DNA of 64,000 bases from Roseateles saccharophilus (lineage in GTDB: Bacteria > Pseudomonadota > Gammaproteobacteria > Burkholderiales > Burkholderiaceae_C): contig NZ_SMBU01000003.1 of NCBI RefSeq assembly GCF_004342485.1, forward strand, positions 124,001 through 188,000, given 5' to 3'. A program made the translations under genes and the position numbers. Shown here one piece after another: positions 16,720 to 26,100 of the stretch. The notes under the pieces were generated by a model, which made no database searches, was not told the origin of the DNA, and saw only the letters and a list, made by a program, of their open reading frames with translations. Position 1 is the stretch's first letter. Every line of letters starts with the position of its first letter.

Positions 16720-17133
16720 ATGCGCAAGCGCTTCCTGCTCGTCCTGTTCACGCTGCTGCTCGCCACGCCACTGGCCTGGGCCGGCGACCTCGTCGTCTAC
16801 CACTTCGACAACGCGGCCGCGCAGGGGCTCAAGGGCCTGCGCAACATCCGCAACCACCTCGACGTGGACCCGTCCGCCCAGATCACCGTCGTCACGCACG
16901 CCGATGGCGTGGACATGCTGATGGAGGGCGCCAAGGCGCCCGGCGGCGTCGAGTTCGGGCCGCTGGTGTCGGCCCTGAAGGCCCGCGGCGTGCGCTTCGA
17001 GGTCTGCGAGATCACGCTGAAGAACCGCGGCCTGAAGAAGGAGCAGTTCATGCTGGAAGCCGACTACACGCCCTCGGGCGTCGTGCGCCTCGTGAAGCTG
17101 CAGAAAGAGGGCTACGCCTACATCAAGCCATAG
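16720..17133 (+). CDS. Periplasmic DsrE/DsrF-like protein
   Basis: A 137-residue protein with a clear Sec signal (residues 1-21, ending AWA) followed by a DsrE-type fold: DLVVYHFDNAAAQ at the start of the mature part and HADGVDMLMEGAK in the middle. One cysteine, in FEVCEITLKNRG, sits where DsrE-family sulfur carriers hold persulfide. It is 10 bases after the GlcG-like gene and inside the sox transcript, so a periplasmic sulfur-carrier function is likely but unproven. No strong ribosome site is visible. Confidence 0.8.
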   Translation: MRKRFLLVLFTLLLATPLAWAGDLVVYHFDNAAAQGLKGLRNIRNHLDVDPSAQITVVTHADGVDMLMEGAKAPGGVEFGPLVSALKARGVRFEVCEITLKNRGLKKEQFMLEADYTPSGVVRLVKLQKEGYAYIKP

Positions 17134-17151
17134 CTCGGCCACCTGCCCAGG

Positions 17152-18243
17152 ATGTCGTTTCTCGAACCCCTCATCGACCGCCTCGGCGAACCGGCTACGC
17201 TGGCCCTGGGCGCCGCGCTGATCGGCGTGCTGTTCGGCTTCTTCACGCAGCGCTCGCGCTTCTGCCTGCGCGCGGCCGTCATCGAGTTCGCCCGAGACCA
17301 GCGCACCGGCGGCCGGCTGACGGTCTGGCTGTTCGCCTTCGCCACGGCCGTCGGCGCGACCCAGACCCTGGCGATGCTGGGCTGGTTCGACGCCGGCAAC
17401 GCGCGCCAGATCGCCGCGCGCGGCAGCCTCTCCGGCGCGGCGGTCGGCGGCGCGTTGTTCGGCATGGGCATGATCCTCGCGCGCGGCTGCTCCAGCCGCA
17501 TGCTGGTGCTGGCGGCCCAGGGCAATCTGCGTGCGCTGCTGTCGGGGCTGGTGTTCGCGGTCGCGGCGCAGTCGGCGCTGACCGGCGCGCTTTCGCCGCT
17601 GCGGCTGGCCATCTCCGAGTGGTGGACCATCGACGGCGGCGGCGCCCGCGACCTGCTGGCCCGCACCGGCATGGGCCATGGCGGCGCACTGCTGTTCGCG
17701 GCCCTGTGGTTCGCCGCCGCGGTGTTCTGGGCGCGGCGCCAACGCGTGGGCGCCTGGGGCTGGGGCGGCGCCATCGGCGTGGGCCTCACGGTGGCGGCGG
17801 GCTGGTGGTTCACCTACGCCGTCTCCAGGCTGGCCTTCGACCCCCACCCCATCCAGTCGCTGAGCTTCACCGGCCCCTCGGCCGAGGTGCTGAGTCGTGT
17901 CCTCTTCGTCAGCGACAAGCCGCTCAGCTTCGACGTGGGCCTGATCCCGGGTGTCTTTCTCGGCGCCTTCCTCGCCGCGGCGCTGTCCGGCGAGCTCAGG
18001 CTGGAAGGCTTCCAGGGCGGCGCCAGCATGCGCCGCTACATCGTCGGCGCGGTCTGCATGGGCTTCGGCGGCATGCTGGCCGGCGGCTGCGCCGTCGGCG
18101 CCGGCCTGTCGGGCGCAGCGGTGTTCACGGCCACGTCCTGGGTCACGCTGGCCGGTATCTGGGCCGCCGCCGCGCTGACCGACCGGCTTGTCGACCAGGG
18201 CGACACGCCGCCGGCCACGAACGAGGCTGGTGGCCGGCCCTGA
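17152..18243 (+). CDS. YeeE/YedE (TsuA-like) thiosulfate/sulfur transporter
   Basis: A 363-residue inner-membrane protein with about nine to ten hydrophobic helices. Three conserved cysteine motifs of the family are present: RSRFCLRAA (C38), ARGCSSRM (C113) and GGCAVGAGLSG in the C-terminal half. In TsuA these cysteines form the conducting path for thiosulfate. It is the last plus-strand gene of the sox group and converges with a second member of the same family. Import of thiosulfate or related sulfur species is the likely role; direction is not shown by sequence. Confidence 0.88.
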   Translation: MSFLEPLIDRLGEPATLALGAALIGVLFGFFTQRSRFCLRAAVIEFARDQRTGGRLTVWLFAFATAVGATQTLAMLGWFDAGNARQIAARGSLSGAAVGGALFGMGMILARGCSSRMLVLAAQGNLRALLSGLVFAVAAQSALTGALSPLRLAISEWWTIDGGGARDLLARTGMGHGGALLFAALWFAAAVFWARRQRVGAWGWGGAIGVGLTVAAGWWFTYAVSRLAFDPHPIQSLSFTGPSAEVLSRVLFVSDKPLSFDVGLIPGVFLGAFLAAALSGELRLEGFQGGASMRRYIVGAVCMGFGGMLAGGCAVGAGLSGAAVFTATSWVTLAGIWAAAALTDRLVDQGDTPPATNEAGGRP

Positions 18244-18250
18244 AGAGCGC

Positions 18251-18358
18251 ATTCCGGGCCGAGCGCCGGCCCGCCCTGGCGATGTGCTTGCGGCTCGGTG
18301 CCGCAAGCATCGCCGCCCCCTCGGGGGGCGGCCCAGCGTACCCGCTGGGCCGGGGGCC
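18251..18358 (-). repeat. Structured intergenic repeat, copy C
   Basis: Full but more diverged copy between the two convergent YeeE genes. On the minus strand it starts directly after the stop of the 18359-19477 gene. Hairpin 1 is CCCAGCG-GGTA-CGCTGGG, hairpin 2 GCCCCC-CGA-GGGGGC, and hairpin 3 CTTGCGGC-ACCGA-GCCGCAAG inside GGCGATG/CATCGCC. The last stem is CGGGCCG-GCGCT-CGGCCCG. Hairpins 1 and 2 differ in sequence from copies A and B but pair fully. Confidence 0.8.
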
Positions 18359-19477
18359 TCATCCCAAGCGCCACTCCTGATAGCGCAGCGCCAGCCAGGC
18401 GCCGACCACCATCGCAGCCAGCGCGATGAAGCTGCCCAGCGACAGCGTCGACACACCCGTGACGCCCTGGCCGATGCTGCAGCCCATCGCGACGATGCCG
18501 CCCACGCCCATGCAGGCCGCGCCCACGAGGTGCAGGCCCAGGTCGCCCACATTGCCGAAGCCCTCCCAGCGGAAGCTGCCTTCGCGCCAGGCCATCAGCG
18601 CCGCGCCGACGACGATACCGGCCACGCTGGCGATGCCCAGCGTCAGCGTCTTGGACTGGTCGCTGAACAGCAGCAGCCAGTCCAGCGCATAGGCCACCGG
18701 AGCGATCGTGCTCAGCGACTCCATGTGGCGCGAGTTCGTCGCCAGATAGACCGGCTCCAGCGTGCGCGGGTCCTCGGGCAGGAAGCCCAGATGGCCCGAC
18801 ACCCACCACAGCGCGGTGACCAGCGCGCCCACGCCCAGCCCGGCGAGCGCGACCTCCAGCGAGCGCCCCGCGCGCGGCAGCAGCGCCCAGGCCAGCAGCG
18901 CCACGGCCACCAGCACGGCCAGGCCCAGGCCCCAGGCCGCCGCGCCGCCCGGCAGCACGGCGGCAACAAGCCCCGGCAGGGCCTGGCCCGCCGGCAGATC
19001 GACGAAGACCTTCTCCACCGTGGCCACGCGCAGCACGGCCGTCAGGCCGCGCAGCGTCGCGCCGGCCGCGATGGCCGCCACCGCCAGCACCACCAGCGAC
19101 TTCAGGCTGCCGCCGCCCAGGCGCACGAGGTTGCGGCTGATGCAGCCCGAGCTCAGCACCATGCCGAAGCCGAACACCAGCCCGCCCAGCGCAGCCGACA
19201 GCCAAAGCAGGCGCGGCCCCGCATAGATGCTGGCGGCCGGGTCGAGCTGGCCCAGCGCCACCAGGCCGTTGAAGCCCAGCATCGCGACGGCCACCGCGAC
19301 CACCCACATGCGCGCGCGCCGCCAGTCGCCCATCGTGTAGACGTCGGAGATCGCACCCATCGTGCAAAAGCGCGTGCGCTGGCACAGCGCGCCGAACAGC
19401 ACGGCCAGGCCGAACGCGGCGCCGAGCACTTGGTGCGTGAGGGCGGGCAAGCTCGATTCGTCCATGGCGGTCAGCAT
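18359..19477 (-). CDS. Second YeeE/YedE (TsuA-like) transporter
   Basis: A 372-residue membrane protein of the same family as the gene at 17152, with CQRTRFCTMGAISDV (C32, C38), SSGCISRNLVRLGGG and GCSIGQGVTGVS as the cysteine-bearing re-entrant motifs. About ten hydrophobic segments are visible. It diverges from the ArsR-type gene at 19575 across 97 bases, so the regulator may control it. An ATG four codons inside (MDESS) is an alternative start. A cargo of thiosulfate or another sulfur anion is inferred from family and context. Confidence 0.86.
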   Translation of the reverse strand: MLTAMDESSLPALTHQVLGAAFGLAVLFGALCQRTRFCTMGAISDVYTMGDWRRARMWVVAVAVAMLGFNGLVALGQLDPAASIYAGPRLLWLSAALGGLVFGFGMVLSSGCISRNLVRLGGGSLKSLVVLAVAAIAAGATLRGLTAVLRVATVEKVFVDLPAGQALPGLVAAVLPGGAAAWGLGLAVLVAVALLAWALLPRAGRSLEVALAGLGVGALVTALWWVSGHLGFLPEDPRTLEPVYLATNSRHMESLSTIAPVAYALDWLLLFSDQSKTLTLGIASVAGIVVGAALMAWREGSFRWEGFGNVGDLGLHLVGAACMGVGGIVAMGCSIGQGVTGVSTLSLGSFIALAAMVVGAWLALRYQEWRLG

Positions 19478-19574
19478 TCAGCAAGAGTTCCGGGCCCCGC
19501 ATTCTCCATTCCCTGAGGCACACATCGGCGCTTGCTGATACAGTGATTTTCCTGCTCCACCCCGCCCCGCCGCG

Positions 19575-19931
19575 ATGACTGCCGCTCCCGAGGAAGACCG
19601 CGTCTTCGAGTCCGCCGCCGAGCTCTTCAGCGTGCTGGCCACGCCGATCCGGCTCAAGATCATCAGCGCCGTCTGCAACGGCGAGCGCAATGTCTCCGAG
19701 CTGCTGGAGCAGATCCAGACCACCCAGCCCAATATGTCCCAGCACCTGTCCACGCTCTACCGCGCCGGTGTGCTGGGCAAGCGCCGCGAGGGCACGCAGA
19801 TCTACTACCGGCTGCAGAGCGAGAAGGTCGCGATGCTGTGCCGCGCGGTCTGCACCCAGCTCGCCGTGGAGCTCGACGGTGGCGAACCCGTGCCTGCCGA
19901 GGAGCGCCTGCTCGTCGGCGGCCAGCGCTGA
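19575..19931 (+). CDS. ArsR-family sulfur-responsive regulator (SoxR/SqrR/BigR-like)
   Basis: A 118-residue winged-helix repressor. The recognition region reads VSELLEQIQTTQPNMSQHLSTLYRAGVLGKRREGTQIYY. Cysteines C34 (SAVCNGE) and C89/C93 (MLCRAVC) sit in helix 2 and helix 5, where SqrR and BigR keep the pair that forms a polysulfide bridge and releases DNA. It is divergent from a YeeE gene and is followed by a redoxin, as soxR is followed by soxS in other sulfur oxidisers. Sulfane-sulfur sensing is inferred from these points. Confidence 0.85.
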   Translation: MTAAPEEDRVFESAAELFSVLATPIRLKIISAVCNGERNVSELLEQIQTTQPNMSQHLSTLYRAGVLGKRREGTQIYYRLQSEKVAMLCRAVCTQLAVELDGGEPVPAEERLLVGGQR

Positions 19932-19938
19932 AGGCCCC

Positions 19939-20451
19939 ATGGCCGGGCTCACGCGCCGCCACTGGTGCCAGGGCATCGGCGGCGCGCTGGCGACGGGCCT
20001 GGGCGGCGCAGGCGCGGCCGAGGCACTGAGAAACGTGCCGGCCGTCGGCGCCCCGCTGCTCCTGCCCGATGTGCCGCTGCTCGAAGGCGGCGAGTTCAAG
20101 GCGGCCTCGGCCCGGGGCCGCGTCGTCGTCGTGTACTGGTGGGCGAGCTGGTGCCCCTTCTGCGCCCAAGTCACGCCGGCCATCCAGAAGCTCTGGCAGA
20201 CGCAGCGCGAGCGCGGCCTGCTGGTGCTGGGTCTGTCCATCGACCAGGACCTCGCCGCGGCCAAGGCCTATCGCGCCCGGCGCAGCTATGACTTCCCTTG
20301 TGGCTGGGTGACGCCCGCCATCGAGGCCGTGCTGCCCAAGCCCCAGGGCCTGCCGGTCACGGTCGTGCGCGGGCGCGACGGCCGCGTCGCGGCGGCCGAG
20401 GTAGGCCAGCTCTTTCCCGAAGACGTCGAAGCACTGGCTCGCTTTCTCTGA
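19939..20451 (+). CDS. Periplasmic TlpA/SoxS-like thioredoxin-fold protein
   Basis: A 170-residue protein with a Tat-like signal (TRRHWCQGIGGALATG) and a thioredoxin fold with redox motif WCPFC (C72, C75). A later proline-containing loop, LPVTVV, matches the cis-proline region. It starts 7 bases after the ArsR gene and is probably cotranscribed with it. SoxS-type proteins reduce oxidised SoxY cysteine in the periplasm; the context supports that job. A cytochrome-maturation role is the alternative. Confidence 0.82.
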   Translation: MAGLTRRHWCQGIGGALATGLGGAGAAEALRNVPAVGAPLLLPDVPLLEGGEFKAASARGRVVVVYWWASWCPFCAQVTPAIQKLWQTQRERGLLVLGLSIDQDLAAAKAYRARRSYDFPCGWVTPAIEAVLPKPQGLPVTVVRGRDGRVAAAEVGQLFPEDVEALARFL

Positions 20452-20460
20452 GCCCGCGGC

Positions 20461-20883
20461 TCAGCGCAGCGCGCCGTCCACCCAGGCACTGAGTTGGGCC
20501 GCGGACATCGCGCCGCTCTGCCGCGCCACCTCGCGCCCACCGACGAAGAGCAGCGTCGTCGGGATGCTGCGGATTTGCAGCGCGGCGCTGGAACGCGGCG
20601 CCGCGTCGCTGTCCACCTTGACGAAGCGCAGCTCCGGCCGCGCGGCGGCGAGTTGCTCGAACTGCGGCGCATAGGAGCGGCAGGGCCCGCACCAGGCGGC
20701 CCAGAAGTCCACCAGCACCGGCGCCTCCGTGCCCTGCAGATAGGGCATGAGGTCGGCATCGCCGAGGGCCACGGGCTTGCGCGGCACCACCGGCTGGCCG
20801 CAACGGCCGCAATTCGGGTCGTCTGCAAGGCGAGCGTCGGGTACGCGGTTGCGGGTGCCGCAGTGGGGGCAGACGAGCAGCAT
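20461..20883 (-). CDS. trxC: Thioredoxin 2 (TrxC)
   Basis: A 140-residue cytoplasmic thioredoxin with the N-terminal zinc-binding extension of TrxC: C5 and C8 in CPHC, C25 and C28 in CGRC. The redox site WCGPC (C65, C68) and cis-proline IPTTLLF follow. It reduces protein disulfides and works under oxidative stress. It converges with the redoxin gene, leaving 9 bases between the stops. Confidence 0.93.
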   Translation of the reverse strand: MLLVCPHCGTRNRVPDARLADDPNCGRCGQPVVPRKPVALGDADLMPYLQGTEAPVLVDFWAAWCGPCRSYAPQFEQLAAARPELRFVKVDSDAAPRSSAALQIRSIPTTLLFVGGREVARQSGAMSAAQLSAWVDGALR

Positions 20884-20976
20884 CAGGGGCTCCAGGATTG
20901 GTCTGGCCCTGCATATCGGGCGGCCGCAGCGAACTTAAAGGGCCGGCCATGCGCCCCGCCAGCAGTTCGACCCAGG

Positions 20977-21126
20977 TCAGTGCTGGCCGCGGGCACGCCG
21001 CTCGTCCTCGCGCATATGGCGCAGGAAGTAGCGGACGTAGAAGCCGCCCATGCCGAACATGAAAAGCAGCACCGCCAGGCTCATCAGGCCGACATCGCTG
21101 GTAAGCAAACCCTTGAATGCAGACAT
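20977..21126 (-). CDS. DUF3149-type small membrane protein
   Basis: A 49-residue protein: MSAFKGLLTSDVG, one hydrophobic helix (about residues 14-36, LMSLAVLLFMFGMGGFYV), then a charged tail ending RRARGQH. It matches the small DUF3149 family common in betaproteobacteria; its function is unknown. GAGGAG precedes the ATG at 21126, well upstream of trxC on the same strand, so the two may be cotranscribed across a 93-base gap. Confidence 0.75.
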   Translation of the reverse strand: MSAFKGLLTSDVGLMSLAVLLFMFGMGGFYVRYFLRHMREDERRARGQH

Positions 21127-21254
21127 TTCGTACTCCTCGTTCTGAAACACCATGGCTCGATTCGAGGACGATGCCTCCCACCCGGCATTGACCTGACGCA
21201 AGACCCGCCCGGCCGCCGTGGCTAAGCTCCCACGGCCATCAGGTCCTGCGCCCC

Positions 21255-21566
21255 ATGCCCGCTCCATCAACCTCCGCCGGACCGGCGCACGACGCGCTGG
21301 ACCGCATCGCCGACCTGCTCAAGGTGCTGGGCAACCGGGACCGGCTGCACCTGCTGCTGGCGCTGGCCGGCGAAGAGCTCTGCGTGGGTGAGCTGGAGGC
21401 ACGGCTGCGGATCCAGCAGCCGACGCTTTCCCAGCAGTTGACCGTGCTGCGCCGCAACGGCCTGGTCGCCACGCGGCGGGCCGGCAGGCGCATCTACTAC
21501 CGCGCCGGCGAGGGCATGGTGCGCCAGCTGCTGGCCCTGCTGCCGCCGCTCGCGCAAGCCGCGTGA
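21255..21566 (+). CDS. ArsR/SmtB-family transcriptional regulator
   Basis: A 103-residue winged-helix protein with RLHLLLALAGEELCVGELEARL and a recognition helix QQPTLSQQLTVLRRNGLV. The ELCVGEL box resembles the metal- or thiol-binding motif of ArsR/SmtB repressors, but only one cysteine is present, so a two-cysteine switch cannot form within one chain. Its stop faces the end of another ArsR gene 10 bases away. The target is not evident; the divergent DUF3149 gene is one candidate. Confidence 0.8.
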   Translation: MPAPSTSAGPAHDALDRIADLLKVLGNRDRLHLLLALAGEELCVGELEARLRIQQPTLSQQLTVLRRNGLVATRRAGRRIYYRAGEGMVRQLLALLPPLAQAA

Positions 21567-21576
21567 ACGAGCCCGT

Positions 21577-22008
21577 TCAACGGGCGCGGCGCGCCACCCG
21601 GGTCCCCTTCAGGAAGCTGCTGCGTTGCGCCGCATCGCGCTCCATCTGTCGGCCGATGTTGCCGCAGACCAGATCGCACAGCGCATAGACCGAGTCGTCG
21701 GCAATGCTGTAGTAGACGGCCGAGCCGCGCGCCTCGCGCGCGACCAGGCCCTGCTGCATCAGCACCGACAGATGGCGCGAGATGTTGGCCGACGTGAAGC
21801 CACAGGCCTGGGCGATCTCGCCCACGTTGTGCTCGCCGCGCCGCAGCAGGTTGAGGATCTGCAGCCGCGTGGGCTCGGAGAGGGCCTGGAAATAGGCGGC
21901 CACCTGTTGGAGGGCTTCGTCGGGCAGGTCCTGCATTGCGGAGGCACATGGGCTGGTGGCGGGGTCCCCATCATGCCCGATCCGCGCTGGATTCACTTGA
22001 TTGCTCAT
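21577..22008 (-). CDS. ArsR-family regulator divergent from the RND efflux operon
   Basis: A 143-residue winged-helix regulator: LQALSEPTRLQILNLLRRGEHNVGEIAQACGFTSANISRHLSVL forms the DNA-binding part, written here from about residue 40. Cysteines C69, in the recognition region, and C111/C115, in YALCDLVCG, could form a thiol or metal site. It is divergent from the RND adaptor gene across 75 bases that contain an A/T-rich dyad. The presence of a DUF2892 gene in that operon hints at sulfur or thiol signals; metals are the alternative. Confidence 0.82.
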   Translation of the reverse strand: MSNQVNPARIGHDGDPATSPCASAMQDLPDEALQQVAAYFQALSEPTRLQILNLLRRGEHNVGEIAQACGFTSANISRHLSVLMQQGLVAREARGSAVYYSIADDSVYALCDLVCGNIGRQMERDAAQRSSFLKGTRVARRAR

Positions 22009-22021
22009 GTCGCCACTTGAC

Positions 22022-22043
22022 TATTTAGCTACTTAGTTAAATA
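22022..22043. promoter_or_regulatory. Candidate ArsR operator (TATTTA-N10-TAAATA)
   Basis: A perfect 6-bp inverted repeat with 10-base spacer lies in the divergent gap between the ArsR gene and the RND operon. It is strikingly A/T-rich against its surroundings, as ArsR-family operators often are, and overlaps the place expected for both promoters. Function is inferred from position and symmetry only. Confidence 0.5.
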
Positions 22044-22083
22044 CTAGAACAACTCGCATCGGAAGTCACGCACAGGAGCGCCC

Positions 22084-23142
22084 ATGTTTCGCTGGTCCCA
22101 CGGTCTGCCCAGGATCGCCCTGGCCCTCATGCTGGGCGCTCCGCCCGGCCTCGGCCATTCGGCGGGTACAGCGGATTCGGCGGGCGGGCTGGCCACCTGG
22201 ACGGTGGCGCCCGCCACGGCGCAAGCCCTGGCCAGCCACGACGGCACGATCGAGGCGGTGCGCCAGACGCTCGTCTCGGCCCAGGTGGCCGGCGCCGTCG
22301 TGGCCCTGCCGGTCAAGGCCGGCGACCGGGTCAAGGCCGGCCAGCTGCTGGCGCGCCTGGACGCGCGCGCGGCCGAGCAGCAGGCCGGCGCCGCCGCCGC
22401 CCAGGTGGAGGCCGCACGCGCGGCCCAGCAGGTGGCGACGCTGGAGATGCAGCGCCAGCGCCAGCTCTTCGCCAGCCGCTTCATCAGCCAGGCCGCGCTG
22501 GACCGGGCCGAGGCCCAGTTCAAGACGGCCACGGCCCAGGCCCAGGCCCAGCTGGCGGCAGCCCAGGCTGCGCGCACCGAGAGCGGCTACTTCATCGTCC
22601 GCGCGCCCTATGACGCGGTCGTCTCCGAGCTCAGCGTGATGCCCGGCGACATGGCCATGCCGGGCCACGCCCTGCTCACGCTTTTCGACCCGGCGGCGTT
22701 GCGCGTGGCCGTGGCCGTGCCGGAGTCGGCGGCCGCCGCGCTGAGGCGCCAGCTCGCGTCGCCGGTGGCGGTCGAGATCGCCGGCCAGCGCATCACGGCG
22801 CCGCGCTGGGAGGTGCTGCCCGCGGCCGACCCGGTGACCCACACGGTCACGGTGCGCATCGATCTGCCGGCAGGCAGCGCCGCCGCCCCGGGCGGCTTCG
22901 CGCGGGCCTGGCTGCCGCTGGCCGCGCAGGCCGGCGCGGCCGGGCGGGTGTTCGTCCCGAGCCGTGCCCTGGTGCAGCGCGCCGAGCTGAAGGGCGTCTA
23001 CGTCATCGCGCCCGACGGGCGGGCGCTGCTGCGCCAGGTGCGCACCGGCCCGGCCGGCGCCGACCAGACCGAGGTGCTGGCGGGCCTGGCGGCCGGCGAG
23101 CGCATTGCGCTGGACCCGCAGGCCGCCGCGCGGAGGCCGTGA
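22084..23142 (+). CDS. RND efflux periplasmic adaptor (HlyD/MFP family)
   Basis: A 352-residue adaptor with a signal-like N-terminus, a split lipoyl domain (VSAQVAGAVVALPVKAGDRVKAGQLLARLD and later YFIVRAPYDAVVSEL), a coiled-coil hairpin rich in Ala/Gln between them (about 95-165) and beta-barrel plus membrane-proximal domains. It would connect the RND pump to an outer-membrane channel; no channel gene is present nearby. Its TGA overlaps the ATG of the pump gene, so the two are coupled. Confidence 0.9.
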   Translation: MFRWSHGLPRIALALMLGAPPGLGHSAGTADSAGGLATWTVAPATAQALASHDGTIEAVRQTLVSAQVAGAVVALPVKAGDRVKAGQLLARLDARAAEQQAGAAAAQVEAARAAQQVATLEMQRQRQLFASRFISQAALDRAEAQFKTATAQAQAQLAAAQAARTESGYFIVRAPYDAVVSELSVMPGDMAMPGHALLTLFDPAALRVAVAVPESAAAALRRQLASPVAVEIAGQRITAPRWEVLPAADPVTHTVTVRIDLPAGSAAAPGGFARAWLPLAAQAGAAGRVFVPSRALVQRAELKGVYVIAPDGRALLRQVRTGPAGADQTEVLAGLAAGERIALDPQAAARRP

Positions 23143-26100
23143 TGGAGCTCGGCCTGTCGGGGCGCATCGCCCGCTTCTTCCAGTCGGCCCGGATCACGCC
23201 GCTGCTGGCCCTCGTGGCCCTGCTGCTGGGCCTCTTCGCGGTGGCGGTCACGCCGCGCGAGGAGGAGCCGCAGATCAACGTGACGATGGCCAATGTGCTG
23301 ATCCCCTTCCCCGGCGCCGCCGTGCGGGACGTCGAGCAGATGGTGGCGACACCGGCCGAGCAGGTGCTGTCGCAAATGGCCGGCGTCGAACATGTGATGA
23401 GCGTGTCGCGCCCGGGCCTGGCCGTGATGACGGTGCAGTTCAAGGTGGGCGTGCCGCGCACCGAAGCCCTGGTGCGGCTCTACGACACGGTGCAGTCGCA
23501 TGCCGACTGGCTGCCCGCCGGCCTGGGCACAGCGGCGCCGCTGGTCAAGCCCAAGGGCATCGACGACGTGCCCATCGTCACGCTGACGCTGTATGCCAAA
23601 GACGCGCAGACCGGCGCCTTCGACCTGGAGCGCATCGCCCACAGCCTGGAGGCCGACCTCAAGCGCGTGCCCGGCACCCGCGAGGTGGCGACGCTGGGCG
23701 GCCCGGGCCGCGCGATCCGCGTCGAACTCGACCCGGCCCGCCTGGCGGCGGCCAGCCTCTCCGTGGCCGAGCTGCGCCAGGCCCTGCAGTCGGCCAACAC
23801 GGGCGCCGCCGCCGGCCAGCTGCTGGCGGGCGACCGCGCGGTGGATGTCGAGGCCGGCCCCTTCCTGCGCGATGCGCGCGAGCTGGGCCAGCTGGTGGTG
23901 GGGGCGCGCAACGGCCGGCCGGTCTACCTGGGCGACGTGGCCCAGGTGGTCGACGGCCCGCTGCCGCCGCAGCGCTATGTCTGGCACGGTGCGGGCGGCG
24001 CCGAATTCCCGGCGGTGACCCTGTCCATCACGAAGAAGCCCGGCGAGAACGCGATCCAGGTCGCCGACGCCGTCATGCAGCGCGTGGCCGAGCTGCGCAA
24101 CACCGTGATCCCGCAGGGCGTGGAAGTGGCCGAGACGCGCAACTACGGCGCCTCCGCCAACGACAAGGCGATGAAGCTGATCCAGAAGCTGATGTTCGCC
24201 ACCGCCTCGGTCGTCGCGCTGGTCTTCATCGCACTGGGCCGGCGTGAGGCCGCCATCGTCGGCAGTGCGGTCGTGCTGACGCTGACCGTCACGCTGTTCG
24301 CCTCCTGGGCCTGGGGCTTCACGCTGAATCGCGTGTCGCTGTTCGCGCTGATCTTCTCCATCGGCATCCTGGTGGACGACGCCATCGTCGTCGTCGAGAA
24401 CATCCACCGCCACATGGCCCTGCACCCGGACCGCACGCTGGCCCAGCTCATCCCCGGCGCGGTGGACGAGGTGGGCGGCCCCACCATCCTGGCCACACTG
24501 ACCGTCATCGCGGCCCTGCTGCCCATGGCCTTCGTGTCCGGCCTGATGGGGCCCTATATGAGCCCCATCCCCATCAACGCCAGCATGGGCATGTTGCTGT
24601 CGCTGGCCATCGCCTTCATCGTGACGCCGTGGCTGGCAAGGCTGTGGCTGAAGCGCACGGGCGATAGCGGCCACGCCGGCCATGGCCTCGCGGCCCGGCT
24701 GGGCCCGCTGTTCGAGCGCCTGTTCCGCCCGCTGCTGGACGATGCCCGCGGTGCGCGCAACCGCCGCTGGCTGGGCGCCGGCGTGGCCGGGCTGATCGCG
24801 CTCTCGCTGGCGCTGCCGGTGCTCGGCCTCGTCGTGCTGAAGATGCTGCCCTTCGACAACAAGTCGGAGTTCCAGGTCATCGTCGACATGCCGGCCGGCA
24901 CGCCGCTGGAGCGCACCGCCGCCGTGCTGCACGAGCTGGGCAGCTATGTCGGCAGCCAGCCCGAGGTGACCGACTACCAGGCCTATGCGGGCGCGGCGGC
25001 GCCGATCAATTTCAACGGCCTGGTGCGCCAGTACTACCTGCGCAGCGGCGGCGAGGTCGGCGACCTGCAGGTCAACCTGGTCGACAAGCACCACCGCAGC
25101 GCGCAGAGCCATGCCATCGCGACCCGCATGCGCCCGGCACTGCAGGCCATCGCCCGTCGTCACGGCGCCAACGTCAAGGTCGTCGAGGTGCCGCCCGGCC
25201 CGCCGGTGCTGTCGCCCATCGTCGCCGAGGTCTACGGCCCCGACGCCGACGGCCGCCGCCAGGTGGCCGGCCAGGTGCGCCAGGTCTTCGAGCAGACGCC
25301 GGGCGTCGTCGACGTGGACGACTCCGGCATCGCGGCCGCGCCCAAAACGCTGCTGCTCGTGGACCGCCGCAAGGCGGCCCTGCTCGGCGTGCCGCAGTCT
25401 GCCGTCGTCGCCACGCTGGCGGCCGGCCTGGCCGGCGAGGCCGCCACCTGGCTGCACGACGGCAGCAAATACCCCGCCAGCGCCTGGCTGCAGCTGCCGG
25501 CCTCCGCCCAAGGCGACCTGGACACGCTGCTGCAGCTCGGCGTGCGCAGCGCCGCCGGCGCCCTGGTGCCGCTGCGCGAGCTGGTCACCGTCAGCGACAG
25601 CCTGCGCGAGCAGCCCCTCTTCCACAAGGACGGCCTGCCGGTGCACTACGTCGTCGGCGACATGGCCGGCGCGCTGGACAGCCCGCTCTACGGCATGTTC
25701 AGCATGCGCGGCGAGCTCACAAGCATCGCCACGCCGGGCGGCGGCCGGCTGCAGGAAGCCTTCATCAAGCCGCCCAGCGACGCCTGGCGCGACTACACGC
25801 TGAAGTGGGACGGCGAATGGCAGGTCACCTACGAGACCTTCCGCGACATGGGCGCCGCTTATGCGGTGGGCCTGGTGCTGATCTACCTGCTGGTGGTGGC
25901 GCAGTTCGGCTCGTATCTGACGCCGCTGATCATCATGGCGCCCATCCCGCTGACCCTGGTCGGCGTGATGCCGGGCCACGCGCTGCTGGGCGCGCAGTTC
26001 ACGGCCACCAGCATGATCGGCATGATCGCGCTGGCCGGCATCATCGTGCGCAATTCCATCCTGCTGGTGGACTTCATCCGGCTCGAGGTGGCCCAGGGCC

